Below, in pieces: positions 14,162 through 23,637 of a DNA stretch of 64,000 nt. The notes beneath the pieces are model-generated. The model saw only the letters and a list, made by a program, of their open reading frames with translations. It was not told the DNA's origin and did no database searches. Origin of the DNA: an uncultured Eggerthellaceae bacterium (GTDB lineage: Bacteria; Actinomycetota; Coriobacteriia; Coriobacteriales; Eggerthellaceae); NCBI GenBank assembly GCA_910588095.1, contig CAJUQH010000010.1:1-64000 (forward strand), in the 5' to 3' direction. The position numbers and the translations under genes were made by a program. Position 1 is the stretch's first letter; every line of letters begins with the position of its first letter.

Positions 14162-15793
14162 ATGGCAACCACCTACACAGCCCTGGAGATGCTGGGCGCC
14201 ATCGGCGCGGCGAGCCAGGCGCTTTCCAGCCGCAAGGACGAGATCAACCGCCTTAACGTGTTCCCGGTGCCCGACGGCGACACGGGCACCAACATGGCGC
14301 TGACCATCGAGAGCGTGGTGAAGAACCTGGGGCAGCTGACCCCGGCTTCCACCCCCGAGGACGTGCGCCGCGCCATAACCACCGGCGCGCTCATGGGCGC
14401 CCGCGGCAACTCGGGCGTCATCACGTCGCAGATACTGCGCGGCCTATGCGAGGGCATGGGCGACGCCGAGGAGCTGGACGTGCCCACGGTGGCTGCTGCG
14501 CTGGCCAAGGCCGAGGAAGTGGCGTTCCAGGCGGTGCGCAAGCCGGTGGAGGGCACCATTCTCACCGTGCTGCGCGACACCGCAGCCGCCGCCCACAAGG
14601 CCCGCAAGAAGAAGATGGGCCTGGAAGAGGCGCTGGAGCTCATCGTCGAGGCGGCTTACGAGTCGGTGCAGCGCACGCCTGAGCTGCTGCCGGTGCTGAA
14701 GGAGAACGGCGTGGTGGACGCCGGCGGCTTCGGCCTGGCCATCCTGTTCGACTCCTTCGTGGCGGCCCTGCTGGGCAAGGCGGGCACCTTGGGTGCCGAT
14801 TTCTCCTTCGCCGGGGCCGAGCCCAAGGTGGAGATCGAGCACGTGAACGACTGGGAAGGCTCGCAGTACCGCTATTGCAACGAGTTCCTGGTGGATTCCG
14901 ACACGCTCGACAAGGAGGCGGCCCTGGAGTTCCTGGCCACCATGGGCGACTGCGAGCTGTGCGTGGGCGAGGTGCCCAAGTTCAAGGTGCACGTGCATTC
15001 CGACCACCCCGACCAGGTGCTGGCCTACTTCCTCGAGCAGGGCCAGGTGTCCGAGGTGTTCATCCACAACATGCAGCTGCAAGCCGAGGAGCGCAGCGCC
15101 AAGCTGGCGGCCGAGCAGGCCGACGCCGCGCCCAAGCCGCTGGGCTTCGTGGCCGTGGCGGCGGGAGAGGGCAACGCCGAGATTCTGCGCAGCCTGGGCG
15201 TCGACGTGGTGGTGTCGGGCGGCCAGACCATGAACCCCTCCACGAAGGACCTCCTGGACGCCGCGCAGCAGGTGAACGCCGAGGCGGTCGTGCTGCTGCC
15301 CGACAACTCCAACATCATCATGGCGGCCCAGAGCGCCTGCGAGCTGGCTGAGAAGCCCTGCGGCGTGGTGCCCACCCGCAGCGTGCCCGAGGCGTTCGCC
15401 GCGCTGTTCGCCGTGGACCCGGAAGCCTCGCTCGAGCAGAACGTCGAGGCCATGACCGAGGCGCTGGCCGACGTGCGCACCGGCGAGGTGACCACTGCCA
15501 TCAAGGACTCCAAGGACGCCCACGACAACCCTATCGTCGCAGGCGACGTCATCGGCATAGCCCAGGGCTCCATCGAGGTGGTGGCCCACAGCGTGGACGA
15601 GGCGGTCATGGGGCTGCTGGCGGCCATGGATGCCGACGACGCCGACACCTGCACGCTGCTGGCGGGCGAGGATATGGCCGAGGACGATTTCGAGGCGCTG
15701 GTGGAGGCGGTGGAGGCCGCCTACGAGGACCTGGACGTGGACGCGCACCGCGGCGGCCAGCCCCTGTACCCGGTCATCCTTTCCTTGGAATAG
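14162..15793 (+). CDS. fakA: DAK2-domain fatty-acid kinase subunit A-like protein
   Basis: 543 residues. The N-terminal DhaL-type ATP-binding domain carries VPDGDTGTN (36-44) and GARGNSGVI. The C-terminal part contains a DegV-like half (VVVSGGQTMNPSTKDLL). In the characterised FakA/FakB system FakA phosphorylates fatty acids held by FakB for use in phospholipid synthesis. Length is normal (~550). No fakB is visible in the window. It follows the Gls24 gene and is followed by recG 53 bases on, the usual Gram-positive order. Confidence 0.85.
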   Translation: MATTYTALEMLGAIGAASQALSSRKDEINRLNVFPVPDGDTGTNMALTIESVVKNLGQLTPASTPEDVRRAITTGALMGARGNSGVITSQILRGLCEGMGDAEELDVPTVAAALAKAEEVAFQAVRKPVEGTILTVLRDTAAAAHKARKKKMGLEEALELIVEAAYESVQRTPELLPVLKENGVVDAGGFGLAILFDSFVAALLGKAGTLGADFSFAGAEPKVEIEHVNDWEGSQYRYCNEFLVDSDTLDKEAALEFLATMGDCELCVGEVPKFKVHVHSDHPDQVLAYFLEQGQVSEVFIHNMQLQAEERSAKLAAEQADAAPKPLGFVAVAAGEGNAEILRSLGVDVVVSGGQTMNPSTKDLLDAAQQVNAEAVVLLPDNSNIIMAAQSACELAEKPCGVVPTRSVPEAFAALFAVDPEASLEQNVEAMTEALADVRTGEVTTAIKDSKDAHDNPIVAGDVIGIAQGSIEVVAHSVDEAVMGLLAAMDADDADTCTLLAGEDMAEDDFEALVEAVEAAYEDLDVDAHRGGQPLYPVILSLE

Positions 15794-15846
15794 GGAAGGC
15801 CCTTGTCTGTCGGCGGGCATCATGCGGATCATGAGGAAAGCACGCC

Positions 15847-18051
15847 ATGAAGAACGGTAGCGAAGCGCTTCCAGCCCGCGAAGCGGCCACGCTGGCGCTC
15901 GATGCGCCCGTGACCGCGGTCAAGGGCGTCAGCCCGGCGCGGGCCAAGGCGCTCGGCGCGCTGGGCATGGCCACCGTGCGCGACCTGGTGTGCCATTTCC
16001 CTCGCCGCTACATCGACCTTTCGGTGGTGTGCACCGTGGCCGACGCGCGCATAGGGTCGTCGTGCACCATCTGCGGCACCGTGCACGAGGTGAAGCTCAA
16101 GCGTCCGAAGCCGCGGCTCTCGCTCACCGAGATAACCCTCACCGATGCCACGGGCACCCTCATGGTGACGTGCTTCCGCCAGCCGTGGCTGGCCGACCAG
16201 CTCAAGCCCGGCATGGCCGTGGCGGTGGCGGGCAAGGTGGAGTTCGACTACGGGTTCAAGCGCATGACCAACCCGTTCTTGGAAGCGGTGGGCGATGGCG
16301 GCCGCGAAGGCGTGGCCGAGGGCATGATAATACCGGTGCACCCGGCTACCGAGAAGGTGTCGCCGGCGTGGATGCGCCGCTTGGTGGGCAACGCGCTGCA
16401 GAAGGCGCGCACGACCCTGGACCCGCTGCCGCTGGAGCTGCGGCGCAAGTACCGCCTGATGAGCCGCCAGGCGGCGTGGGCATCCATCCACTTCCCACAG
16501 TCGATGGACGAGGTGCGCGACGCGCGGCGGCGCCTGGCCTACGAGGAGCTGCTGCTGTTGCAGCTGCATCTCATGATGGAGCTGGAAGAGCGCACGGCCG
16601 GCGCCGAGCCGGTGGCCCATGTGGTGGACGGCCCGCGCATGCAGGCGCTGGCGGCGGCGCTGCCCTTCGAGCTGACCGACGAGCAGGCCCAGGCCCGCGA
16701 CGAGCTGCTGGCCGCTCTGGCGGCGCCGCGCGTGGCCAACCACCTGCTGCTGGGCGACGTGGGCACGGGCAAGACCGCCGTGGCCGTGCACGCCCTGGCG
16801 GCTGCCGCCGATTCCGGCGGGCAGGCGCTGTTCATGGCGCCGACCGAGGTTCTGGCGCGGCAGCACGCCGAAGGGCTGGCGCCCCTGCTGGAAGGCGCGG
16901 GCCTGCGCTTCGCGCTGCTGACCGGCTCGACCCCGGCCATCGACCGGGCCGAGGCGCTGGCTGCCCTGGCCGCGGGCGAGCTGGACGTGCTCATAGGCAC
17001 CCACGCGCTGCTGGAGCCCGACGTGGCCCCGGCGCGCATGACCCTGGCCATCATCGACGAGCAGCAGCGCTTCGGCGTGGAGCAGCGGGCGCGCCTGCTG
17101 GCGAAGGGCCCGGCGCCCGACGCGCTGTTCCTTACCGCCACGCCCATCCCGCGCAGCCTGGCGCTGGCGCTGTTCGGCAACTTCAGCCTGTCGTACCTGC
17201 GCCACGGCCCCACCCAGCAGGTGGGGCGCACCACCACCGTGGTGGAGAAGCGCTCCATCGGCCAGGCTTACGAGGCGGCGCGGGCGGCGCTCGAGCGCGG
17301 CGAGCAGGCGTACGTGGTGTGCCCGCTCATCGGCGTGGGGGCCGAGGCCCGCGACGAGGCGGCCGGCGCCAAGCGCAGCGTCGAGGACGAGGAGGCGTTC
17401 CACCCGCGCGTGGCCATCGAGTCCGATGCCGACCTGCCCACCGACAACGTGACCGCTGCCGAGACGGAAGCGGCCTACCTGCAGACCAAGATATTCGGCG
17501 AGCACCAGGTGGACCTGCTGCATGGCCAGATGAGCCCCGCCGAGAAGCAGGCGGCCATGGACCGCTTCCGCGCCGGCGAGACCGACGTGCTGGTGGCCAC
17601 GACGGTCATCGAGGTAGGTGTCGACGTGCCCAACGCCACGGTGATGGTCATCCAGGATGCCGACCGCTTCGGCCTGAGCCAGCTGCATCAGCTGCGCGGG
17701 CGCGTGGGGCGCGGCGACAAGCCAGGCGAGGTGTTCTTGGTGTCGGCTTCGCAGCAGCCCGCGGCGCTCACGCGGCTCAAGGCCATGGAGACCACCGACG
17801 ACGGCTACGAGCTGGCCACCTACGACCTCTCGCTGCGGCGCGAGGGCGACATCGTGGGCAACCGGCAGTCGGGCGCCAGCACGCTGAGGCTGGTGAACGT
17901 GGTGCGCGATGGCAAGATGATAGAGGCGGCCCATGGCGACGCACGGGCGCTGCTCGACGCCGACCCGGGGCTGCGCGAGCCGGCCCACCGGGCCCTGGCG
18001 CGCGAGGTGCGCCTGCAGTTCGGCCGGGGCCACGGGGCCATAGGGGGTTAG
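15847..18051 (+). CDS. recG: ATP-dependent DNA helicase RecG
   Basis: 734 residues. It remodels stalled forks and branched recombination intermediates. An N-terminal OB/wedge domain (~60-150) is followed by a superfamily 2 motor with GDVGTGKT (~304-311), DEQQRFG (404-410), TATPIPRS and QLRGRVGRGDKPGE. The Walker B box reads DEQQ where most RecG proteins have DEQH, a conservative difference worth noting. Length is near normal. rsmD starts one base after its stop, so they are co-transcribed. Confidence 0.95.
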   Translation: MKNGSEALPAREAATLALDAPVTAVKGVSPARAKALGALGMATVRDLVCHFPRRYIDLSVVCTVADARIGSSCTICGTVHEVKLKRPKPRLSLTEITLTDATGTLMVTCFRQPWLADQLKPGMAVAVAGKVEFDYGFKRMTNPFLEAVGDGGREGVAEGMIIPVHPATEKVSPAWMRRLVGNALQKARTTLDPLPLELRRKYRLMSRQAAWASIHFPQSMDEVRDARRRLAYEELLLLQLHLMMELEERTAGAEPVAHVVDGPRMQALAAALPFELTDEQAQARDELLAALAAPRVANHLLLGDVGTGKTAVAVHALAAAADSGGQALFMAPTEVLARQHAEGLAPLLEGAGLRFALLTGSTPAIDRAEALAALAAGELDVLIGTHALLEPDVAPARMTLAIIDEQQRFGVEQRARLLAKGPAPDALFLTATPIPRSLALALFGNFSLSYLRHGPTQQVGRTTTVVEKRSIGQAYEAARAALERGEQAYVVCPLIGVGAEARDEAAGAKRSVEDEEAFHPRVAIESDADLPTDNVTAAETEAAYLQTKIFGEHQVDLLHGQMSPAEKQAAMDRFRAGETDVLVATTVIEVGVDVPNATVMVIQDADRFGLSQLHQLRGRVGRGDKPGEVFLVSASQQPAALTRLKAMETTDDGYELATYDLSLRREGDIVGNRQSGASTLRLVNVVRDGKMIEAAHGDARALLDADPGLREPAHRALAREVRLQFGRGHGAIGG

Positions 18052-18052
18052 C

Positions 18053-18646
18053 ATGCGCATCATCGCAGGGGAGCACCGGGGCCGCAAGCTGGCTGCGCCT
18101 AAAGGCGACGGCACGCGCCCCACCACCGACCGCGTGCGCGAGTCGCTCATGAGCGCGATAGCCAGCGCTCGAGGCGGCTTCGAGGGCGCCATGGTGCTCG
18201 ATGCCTTCGCCGGGTCGGGCGCGCTGGCGTTCGAGGCGCTCTCACGCGGGGCCGCGGCGGCGGTGCTGGGCGAGCGCAACGGGGCGGCCCTGCGCGCCAT
18301 CGAGGCCAACGCCGCGGCCCTGGGCTACGGCCGCGATCGCGCGCGCATCGCCCGGGGCGACGTGCTGGGCCACGGCTTCCCCGCGCCGCCGCAAGGGGCC
18401 GCCTTCGACCTGGTGTTCCTCGACCCGCCCTACGCCGTGGCCCCGGCTGACGTGCTGGGCCTGGCAGCCCGCGCCGCCGAGGGCGGACTGCTGGCGCCCG
18501 ACGTGCTGGTAAGCTACGAGCACGATGCCGCGGCCAACGACGTCGTGGACGCCTGGCTGGCAGGCGACGCGGCCTCCTTCTCCCTGCGCAAGCGCCGCAC
18601 CTTCGGCAGCACCGTCATAGACCTTATCGAGCGAGAGGAGCGCTGA
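18053..18646 (+). CDS. rsmD: 16S rRNA (guanine-966-N2)-methyltransferase RsmD
   Basis: 197 residues. MRIIAGEHRGRKL and the TRPTTDRVRESL segment are the family's N-terminal signature. DAFAGSGALAFEAL binds SAM, and DPPY (124-127) is the amino-methyltransferase catalytic motif. It is wedged between recG and coaD, a very common order. Confidence 0.95.
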   Translation: MRIIAGEHRGRKLAAPKGDGTRPTTDRVRESLMSAIASARGGFEGAMVLDAFAGSGALAFEALSRGAAAAVLGERNGAALRAIEANAAALGYGRDRARIARGDVLGHGFPAPPQGAAFDLVFLDPPYAVAPADVLGLAARAAEGGLLAPDVLVSYEHDAAANDVVDAWLAGDAASFSLRKRRTFGSTVIDLIEREER

Positions 18647-18647
18647 T

Positions 18648-19124
18648 ATGCGCCGTGCCCTTACCCCTGGCACCTTCGACCCCATCACCTCCGGCCATCT
18701 GGACATCATCACCCGGGCGGCCCAGCTGTTCGACGAGGTGGTGGTGGCCGTGGCCCAATCGGCTGGCAAGCACCCGCTGTTCAGCCTGGACGAGCGCACG
18801 GCCCTCGTGCGCCAGGTGGTGGAGCCGCTGCCCAATGTGCGCGTGGAGCCCTTCGACTGCATGCTGGTGGACTTCGCCCGGCGCATGGACGCCCAGGCGG
18901 TCATCAAGGGGCTGCGGGCCATCACCGACTTCGAGTACGAGTTCCAGCAAGCCGCGCTCAACGACCAGCTGGACGGCAGCGTGGAGACCATGTTCATCAT
19001 GAGCCCGCCGGAGTACATGTACCTGTCGTCGTCGGTGGTGCGCGAGATAGCCAGCCTGGGCGGCCCCGTCGGCCAGTTCGTGCCGCCGTGCGTGGAGAAA
19101 GCCCTGCGGGCGAAGTTTGCGTAA
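18648..19124 (+). CDS. coaD: Phosphopantetheine adenylyltransferase
   Basis: 158 residues. It makes dephospho-CoA from 4'-phosphopantetheine and ATP. TPGTFDPITSGHLDII holds the (T/H)xGH-type nucleotide motif, and YLSSSVVREIA is the second signature. AGAGGAG lies before the ATG, and the gene follows the rsmD stop by one base. Length is exactly that of the family. Confidence 0.96.
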   Translation: MRRALTPGTFDPITSGHLDIITRAAQLFDEVVVAVAQSAGKHPLFSLDERTALVRQVVEPLPNVRVEPFDCMLVDFARRMDAQAVIKGLRAITDFEYEFQQAALNDQLDGSVETMFIMSPPEYMYLSSSVVREIASLGGPVGQFVPPCVEKALRAKFA

Positions 19125-19144
19125 CGGCCGGGGAGTGCTAGAAT
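19117..19144 (+). promoter_or_regulatory. Promoter before the coiled-coil protein gene
   Basis: TTGCGT (19117-19122, over the coaD stop), a 16-bp spacer, then TAGAAT. The string GTGCTAGAATGAAACG recurs at the leuC promoter (36211). Confidence 0.5.
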
Positions 19145-19221
19145 GAAACGACCCATGGGAACATGGGGCAAGCTGGCCTTTCCATGACGCGGAACGCAGT
19201 TTGATAGAGATAAGGAACATC

Positions 19222-19692
19222 ATGGACGAAACTGGAGTCTTAGGGCTACTCGAGGAGCTTTCCATCCTGCTCGAGGATGCGAAACCCGTGTTCGGCAAGA
19301 ACAACCTCCGCCAGGTGGATATCGCTGCTGCGTTCGAGATAATGGACGACATCCGCGACACGTTCCCCACGGAGTTCCAGCAGGCCCGCCAGATCGTGCG
19401 CGAGCGCCAGAGCCTGCTCGACGATGCCGAGGCGGAAGCCTCCCGCATGATCGAGGACGCGCGCAGCCAGGCCATGACCATCGCCAGCGAGCAGGAGATC
19501 GTGCGCATCTCGCAGCAGCAGGCCGACACCATCCTGGCCGATGCCCGCGAGCTGGAGCGCCAGACCCGCATGGGCGCCGAGGACTACGCCGACGGCGTGT
19601 TCGCCCACGTGGAGCAGAGCCTCGACACGCTCATCAACAACGTGCACCGCTGCCGCGAGCGCCTGAACAGCACTTCGCTGAACGTCCGCTAA
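19222..19692 (+). CDS. Small coiled-coil protein of unknown function
   Basis: 156 residues from the ATG at 19222, preceded by AAGGA; the upstream in-frame TTG has no site. The protein is almost entirely helical and acidic. It has a long coiled-coil stretch (ARQIVRERQSLLDDAEAEAS...EQEIVRISQQQADTILADARELERQ) like that of DivIVA- or V-ATPase-subunit-E-like proteins. It has no enzymatic motif. Its place between coaD and the YceD gene suggests a lineage-specific conserved protein; I cannot assign a function. Confidence 0.6.
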   Translation: MDETGVLGLLEELSILLEDAKPVFGKNNLRQVDIAAAFEIMDDIRDTFPTEFQQARQIVRERQSLLDDAEAEASRMIEDARSQAMTIASEQEIVRISQQQADTILADARELERQTRMGAEDYADGVFAHVEQSLDTLINNVHRCRERLNSTSLNVR

Positions 19693-19822
19693 GCCGCCAG
19701 CGCTCAACCAGAGCACCGAAGCCGTGGCCGTTGCGCTTGCGCAGCGGCCACGTTTGCATGAAGGGCCGCCCGACGAAGCGGCCGCACGCCCGATCGCAAG
19801 CCGACCCTTGGGAGGTACCACC

Positions 19823-20368
19823 ATGGCTGACCCTACCCGCATACGCATACCCGAGCGCCTGTTCGCTCCGGCCGAGTTCGAGCACTTCGAGGGCACCTGC
19901 GAGCTGCCGGTGCTGAAGGCTGGCCCCGACCTGTACTCGTTCGCCGAACCGCTGCGCTGGGCGGTGGACGTGACCAACACCGGCGACGCCTTCCTGGTGT
20001 CGGGCACCGTCGAGGGCCAGGCGGCCACCGCGTGCGGCCGCTGCCTGAACGACGCGGTGTTCGACTTGCTGGGCGAGGTGGAGGGCTACTTCGTCATCGG
20101 CGAGGGCGAGGCCCCCGAGGACATGGACGACGACGAGTTCGACGTGCTGCCCGGCGACCGCACCATCGACCTGGTGCCGCTCATCCAAGCGGCGCTGCTG
20201 CTCGAGCTGCCCGTGCTGCCGCTGTGCCGCGACGACTGCAAGGGGCTGTGCCCCAGCTGCGGCAAGGACCTCAACGAGGGCCCCTGCGCGTGCGCCCCGG
20301 CTGCCCAAGATGGCTTCGAGGAGGCCCGCAACCCCTTCGCAAAGCTGGCCGACCTGGACCTGGGCTAG
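19823..20368 (+). CDS. YceD/DUF177 protein
   Basis: 181 residues from the ATG after GGGAGG. The family pattern is present: a CGRC pair (ATACGRCLND), an acidic loop, then CRDDCKGLCPSCGKDLNEGPC, consistent with zinc binding. YceD proteins are linked to 23S rRNA and usually precede rpmF. Here no rpmF follows; the next gene is an aldolase. Confidence 0.88.
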   Translation: MADPTRIRIPERLFAPAEFEHFEGTCELPVLKAGPDLYSFAEPLRWAVDVTNTGDAFLVSGTVEGQAATACGRCLNDAVFDLLGEVEGYFVIGEGEAPEDMDDDEFDVLPGDRTIDLVPLIQAALLLELPVLPLCRDDCKGLCPSCGKDLNEGPCACAPAAQDGFEEARNPFAKLADLDLG

Positions 20369-20423
20369 GCGGCCGCGCAGCGTGCAGCCAGCGGTTCTCG
20401 GCAAAGGGGGAAGAGGAGGCGCC

Positions 20424-21266
20424 ATGGGAAGGCTCGACCTGACGTGCATCGGCGAGTTGGCGGCTTTGGGCGAGGCCGGCTTCGCCCAGGGGTGGCATGA
20501 GCGCAACGGCGGCAACGCCTCGTACCGGCTGCGTGCCGACGAGGCCCAGGCGGTCGAGGCTGCGTGCCCAGCTGACGCGCCGTGGCAGCCACTGGGCGTG
20601 CAGGCGCCCGGCTTGGGCGGCCAGCTGTTCCTGGTGACGGCTGCCGGATGCTACTTCCAAGACCTTGCCGCCGCGCCTGAGCGCAGCCTGGGCATCGTCG
20701 AGCTGGACGCGGCGGGCGCTGCGTATCGGCAGCGGTGGGGCTTCGCGGGCGGTGGTCGCCCTACCAGCGAGTTCGCGGGGCACATGCTCATCCACGAGGC
20801 GCGCGTCGCTGCGACCGGCGGCGCGGCGCGGGCCATCTACCACGGGCACCCGGCCTCGGTGGTGGCGCTGTCGAAGCTGGTCCCCCTTGAGCCGCGGGCC
20901 GTCACGCGGGTGCTGTGGCAGGCCATGACCGAGAGCATCATGGTGGTGCCCGAGGGCGTGGGCGCAGTGGGCTGCCTGGTGCCGGGCAGCTTGGACCTGG
21001 CCCGCGCGTCGGCCGAGCAGATGCGCGCCTTCGCGGCGGTGCTGTGGGCGAGCCACGGGCTGCTGGTCTCCGGCGATGGGCTGCTCGATGCGTTCGGGCG
21101 CATGCATGCCCTCGTGAAGGCCGCCGACATATATATGCGCGCCCGCGCGGCCAACGGCGGCAGTGATAGCTTTCCCAACGCGGTGCCCGACGAGGCGCTG
21201 CGCGCCATCGCCGACAGCCTGGGGCTGGCCCCCAACGAAGCGTTCCTGGGAAGCAGCGTGCGCTGA
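20424..21266 (+). CDS. Class II aldolase, rhamnulose-1-phosphate aldolase-like
   Basis: 280 residues. His140 and His142 in IYHGHPAS and His211 in WASHGLL fall almost exactly where the E. coli RhaD zinc ligands lie (His141, His143, His212), and the length and the GGNASYR N-terminal phosphate loop agree. The enzyme would split L-rhamnulose-1-phosphate to dihydroxyacetone phosphate and lactaldehyde. No other rhamnose gene is nearby, so another sugar phosphate is possible. The start follows GAGGAGG. The stop overlaps the next ATG (TGATG). Confidence 0.8.
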   Translation: MGRLDLTCIGELAALGEAGFAQGWHERNGGNASYRLRADEAQAVEAACPADAPWQPLGVQAPGLGGQLFLVTAAGCYFQDLAAAPERSLGIVELDAAGAAYRQRWGFAGGGRPTSEFAGHMLIHEARVAATGGAARAIYHGHPASVVALSKLVPLEPRAVTRVLWQAMTESIMVVPEGVGAVGCLVPGSLDLARASAEQMRAFAAVLWASHGLLVSGDGLLDAFGRMHALVKAADIYMRARAANGGSDSFPNAVPDEALRAIADSLGLAPNEAFLGSSVR

Positions 21267-21901
21267 TGGCGCTCGTGCTGCCTTATCGGGGCGAAGACCT
21301 GCTGACCCTTGCCGTTCTGGTGGCGGCGGCAGCGCTGCTGGCGGCCATCGCGCGCATCGATTGCCGCACGCGGCGCATCCCCAACCGCGCGGTGGGCGCC
21401 CTGGCGGGGCTATGGCTGCTGTGGAGGCTGGGCTTGGGCGCCTATGAGTGCTGGATGGAGCACGCGGGCTTCTACAGCTCGACGTTCCCGCTGGCATACC
21501 GGTTCCAATCGGGGGCCTGGGCCTCGCAGCCGCTCGGGCTGCCCTCGGCGCCGGAGGCCCTGGCGGCGGCCGCAGTGGTGGGCTTGGGGCTGCTGGCCTT
21601 CACGTTGGCCTACGAGGCGCTGGCGAAGAAGGAGGCCCTGGGTGGCGGCGACGTGAAGCTCATGGCCGCGCTGGCCTTGTTCCTGGGCCTTGGCCGCAGC
21701 GCCTTGTGCCTGCTCGTGGCTTGCGTGGTGGCGGTGGCGTGGGCGGCCTTGCGCCGCAGGCGCGCGGGGGGCAGCGGCAGCAGCGCTGGCTCCGACGCCA
21801 GCCCCGCCGATGCGGAAGGCACCTTCGCTTTCGGGCCAGCCTTGGCCATCGGGGCGGCGGTCGCCGTCGTGCCAGGGGTCGCAGCCGCGCTGATGTGGTG
21901 A
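21266..21901 (+). CDS. Prepilin peptidase, A24 family
   Basis: 211 residues with about six membrane segments. The two catalytic aspartates of type IV prepilin peptidases are visible: Asp32 in IDCRTRRIPN and Asp129 in GGGDVKLM. The N-terminal methylase domain of PilD is missing, as in the short TadV/CpaA type. No pilin or pilus assembly genes are in the window. It is translationally coupled to the aldolase gene, an odd pairing. Confidence 0.85.
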   Translation: MALVLPYRGEDLLTLAVLVAAAALLAAIARIDCRTRRIPNRAVGALAGLWLLWRLGLGAYECWMEHAGFYSSTFPLAYRFQSGAWASQPLGLPSAPEALAAAAVVGLGLLAFTLAYEALAKKEALGGGDVKLMAALALFLGLGRSALCLLVACVVAVAWAALRRRRAGGSGSSAGSDASPADAEGTFAFGPALAIGAAVAVVPGVAAALMW

Positions 21902-21980
21902 ATCGGGCCTGGTTGCCATGGACAACGCCGCCCGCGTCCTTTATCATCGGTAAGCGAGAAAGAACCTGCAAGGAGCGTTT

Positions 21981-22556
21981 GTGCAACTCATCCCAACTGA
22001 GATAACCATCGTCGAGATAGCCGTCATCGTCGTGCTGGCCGCGCTGGCCATCGTGGCGCTCGTGATAGCCATCCAGCAGAAGGGCCGCGTGGTCACCCTC
22101 GAGGCGACCTTGAACGAGGAGCGCCGCCGTATGGCCGAGCTCCACACCTTCCTCGAGCGCGTGAGCCGCACCAACACCACCCGCCCCGACATGGACATGG
22201 CCATGGGCGCCGACCCCTACGGCGCGAATCCCTACGCCGCGCAGGCCATGATGCCGGGCCAGCCCCAGCCGGGAGCTATGCCCGACTACAACCCCTATGC
22301 CGCCCCCATGGCCGACCCCGCCATGATGGCCGCGCCGCAGAGCGCGCCTTTCCCGGCCCAGAGCCAGGCGGCGGCTTACAGCCCCGAGGCCCTGCGCGCC
22401 CAAGAGCAGCAAGCGGCCAAGCAGCAGGCGCTCGAGTACGCCAAGTACCAAGAGCGCATGCAGCACCATGCCGAGCAGATGCAGCAGCAGGCCATGATGC
22501 CGGGCCAGCCCGGCGGCCGCCCCCAGCGCCAGACGCAACCCGTTCCGCCCCGATAA
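21981..22556 (+). CDS. Single-pass membrane protein with Met/Pro/Gln-rich tail
   Basis: 191 residues from a GTG with AAGGAG eight bases before. A short outside segment, one transmembrane helix (~9-33) and a short charged coiled coil (NEERRRMAELHTFLERV) are followed by a disordered tail with repeated motifs (NPYAA, MMPGQP) ending in Gln/His-rich helices. No family recognised. It is followed 14 bases later by the CBS-domain gene, so both may act at the membrane. Confidence 0.6.
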   Translation: MQLIPTEITIVEIAVIVVLAALAIVALVIAIQQKGRVVTLEATLNEERRRMAELHTFLERVSRTNTTRPDMDMAMGADPYGANPYAAQAMMPGQPQPGAMPDYNPYAAPMADPAMMAAPQSAPFPAQSQAAAYSPEALRAQEQQAAKQQALEYAKYQERMQHHAEQMQQQAMMPGQPGGRPQRQTQPVPPR

Positions 22557-22570
22557 TCGAGCAGAAGGTT

Positions 22571-23428
22571 ATGGACAGCAACCCAGACAAACCCAAGCCC
22601 GGGCTCCTCGAGCGCCTGGGTCTCTCGCGCAGCACCACCGTTTCAGAAGAAGAGATAAAGGGCATCGTCGCCGACGCCGAAGAGCTCCTCGATGACGAGA
22701 AGCGCATGATCCATGACATCATGGACCTGGGCGACACCTCGGTGCGCGAGATTATGCAGCCTCGCGTGGACATGATGCTGGTCGAAGATGATGCCACCGT
22801 GCGCGCGGCCTTGGAGCGCATGCGCGGCACCGGCTACTCGCGGCTGCCCGTCTACCACGACGACATGGACAACATCGTGGGCATCGTGCACTACAAGGAC
22901 CTCGTGCCGCCCCTCATGGACGGCAAGGACGACGAGCCGGTGACCAAGTTCATGTTCGAGCCGCTGTTCGTGCCCGAGTCCAAGGACGTCATGCCCCTGC
23001 TGGGCGAGATGCAGGCTGCGCGCCATCAGATGGCCATCGTGGTGGACGAGTACGGTGGCACCGATGGGCTCATAACCGTGGAGGACATCGTCGAGGAGAT
23101 AGTGGGCGAGATAGTCGACGAGACCGACCTTGACCGCCCGCTCATAACGGTGCTCGACGGCGACGGTTGGCGCGTCGACGGGTCGTTCCCTGTGGAAGAG
23201 GCCCTTGGCCTGGGCTGGCCCGTGGTGGATTCCGATGACTACGAGACCGTGGCCGGCTGGCTCATGGACGCCTTCGACTCGGTGCCGCAGACCGGCGATG
23301 AGTTCGAGGTGGAGGGCTTCACCTTCAAGGTGGAGAAGATGCGCCGCTCGCGCATCTCCACCATACGCGTGCAGAAGCTCCCGCAGCATGGGGCAGAGGA
23401 CCCATCTGGGGAAACGACAGGCGAGTAA
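22571..23428 (+). CDS. CBS-domain protein of the CorC/HlyC type
   Basis: 285 residues. An N-terminal helical start, two CBS domains (~60-185; VREIMQPRVDMM, YGGTDGLITVEDIVEEIVGEI) and a C-terminal transporter-associated CorC_HlyC domain (~200-275). The DUF21 membrane domain of the longer CNNM-like relatives is absent, as in CorC. Relatives modulate Mg2+/Co2+ efflux; the role here is inferred. Confidence 0.85.
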   Translation: MDSNPDKPKPGLLERLGLSRSTTVSEEEIKGIVADAEELLDDEKRMIHDIMDLGDTSVREIMQPRVDMMLVEDDATVRAALERMRGTGYSRLPVYHDDMDNIVGIVHYKDLVPPLMDGKDDEPVTKFMFEPLFVPESKDVMPLLGEMQAARHQMAIVVDEYGGTDGLITVEDIVEEIVGEIVDETDLDRPLITVLDGDGWRVDGSFPVEEALGLGWPVVDSDDYETVAGWLMDAFDSVPQTGDEFEVEGFTFKVEKMRRSRISTIRVQKLPQHGAEDPSGETTGE

Positions 23429-23637
23429 CGGCCGCGTGGACTTTCCTTGGCCGTTCGCTGCAAAAGGCTTCCCCGTGAGCATGGTTTAGGGTAAGATACT
23501 CTGACGTTGAAAATAACTGGTATCCGAATTCCGGGCAGCACATCCACCCACAACCCACTACGCTGCTTAACCACCATCGGTGGTCTTGGTCGATTGCGTA
23601 GAAGGGCTGGTAGTTGCCGAATCAGCAGAGCATAGCG

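Noticed and set aside
15829..18309. Very long open frames opposite recG (826 codons) and in other GC-rich genes
   Set aside because: They are antisense shadows created by GC-rich codon structure: Arg/Gly/His/Ala-rich translations without family resemblance, over genes that are certain.
23430..23637. c-di-AMP (ydaO-type) riboswitch before the lysozyme-like gene
   Set aside because: The gene type and the string GCCGAATCAGCAG suggested it, but I could not lay out the paired core.
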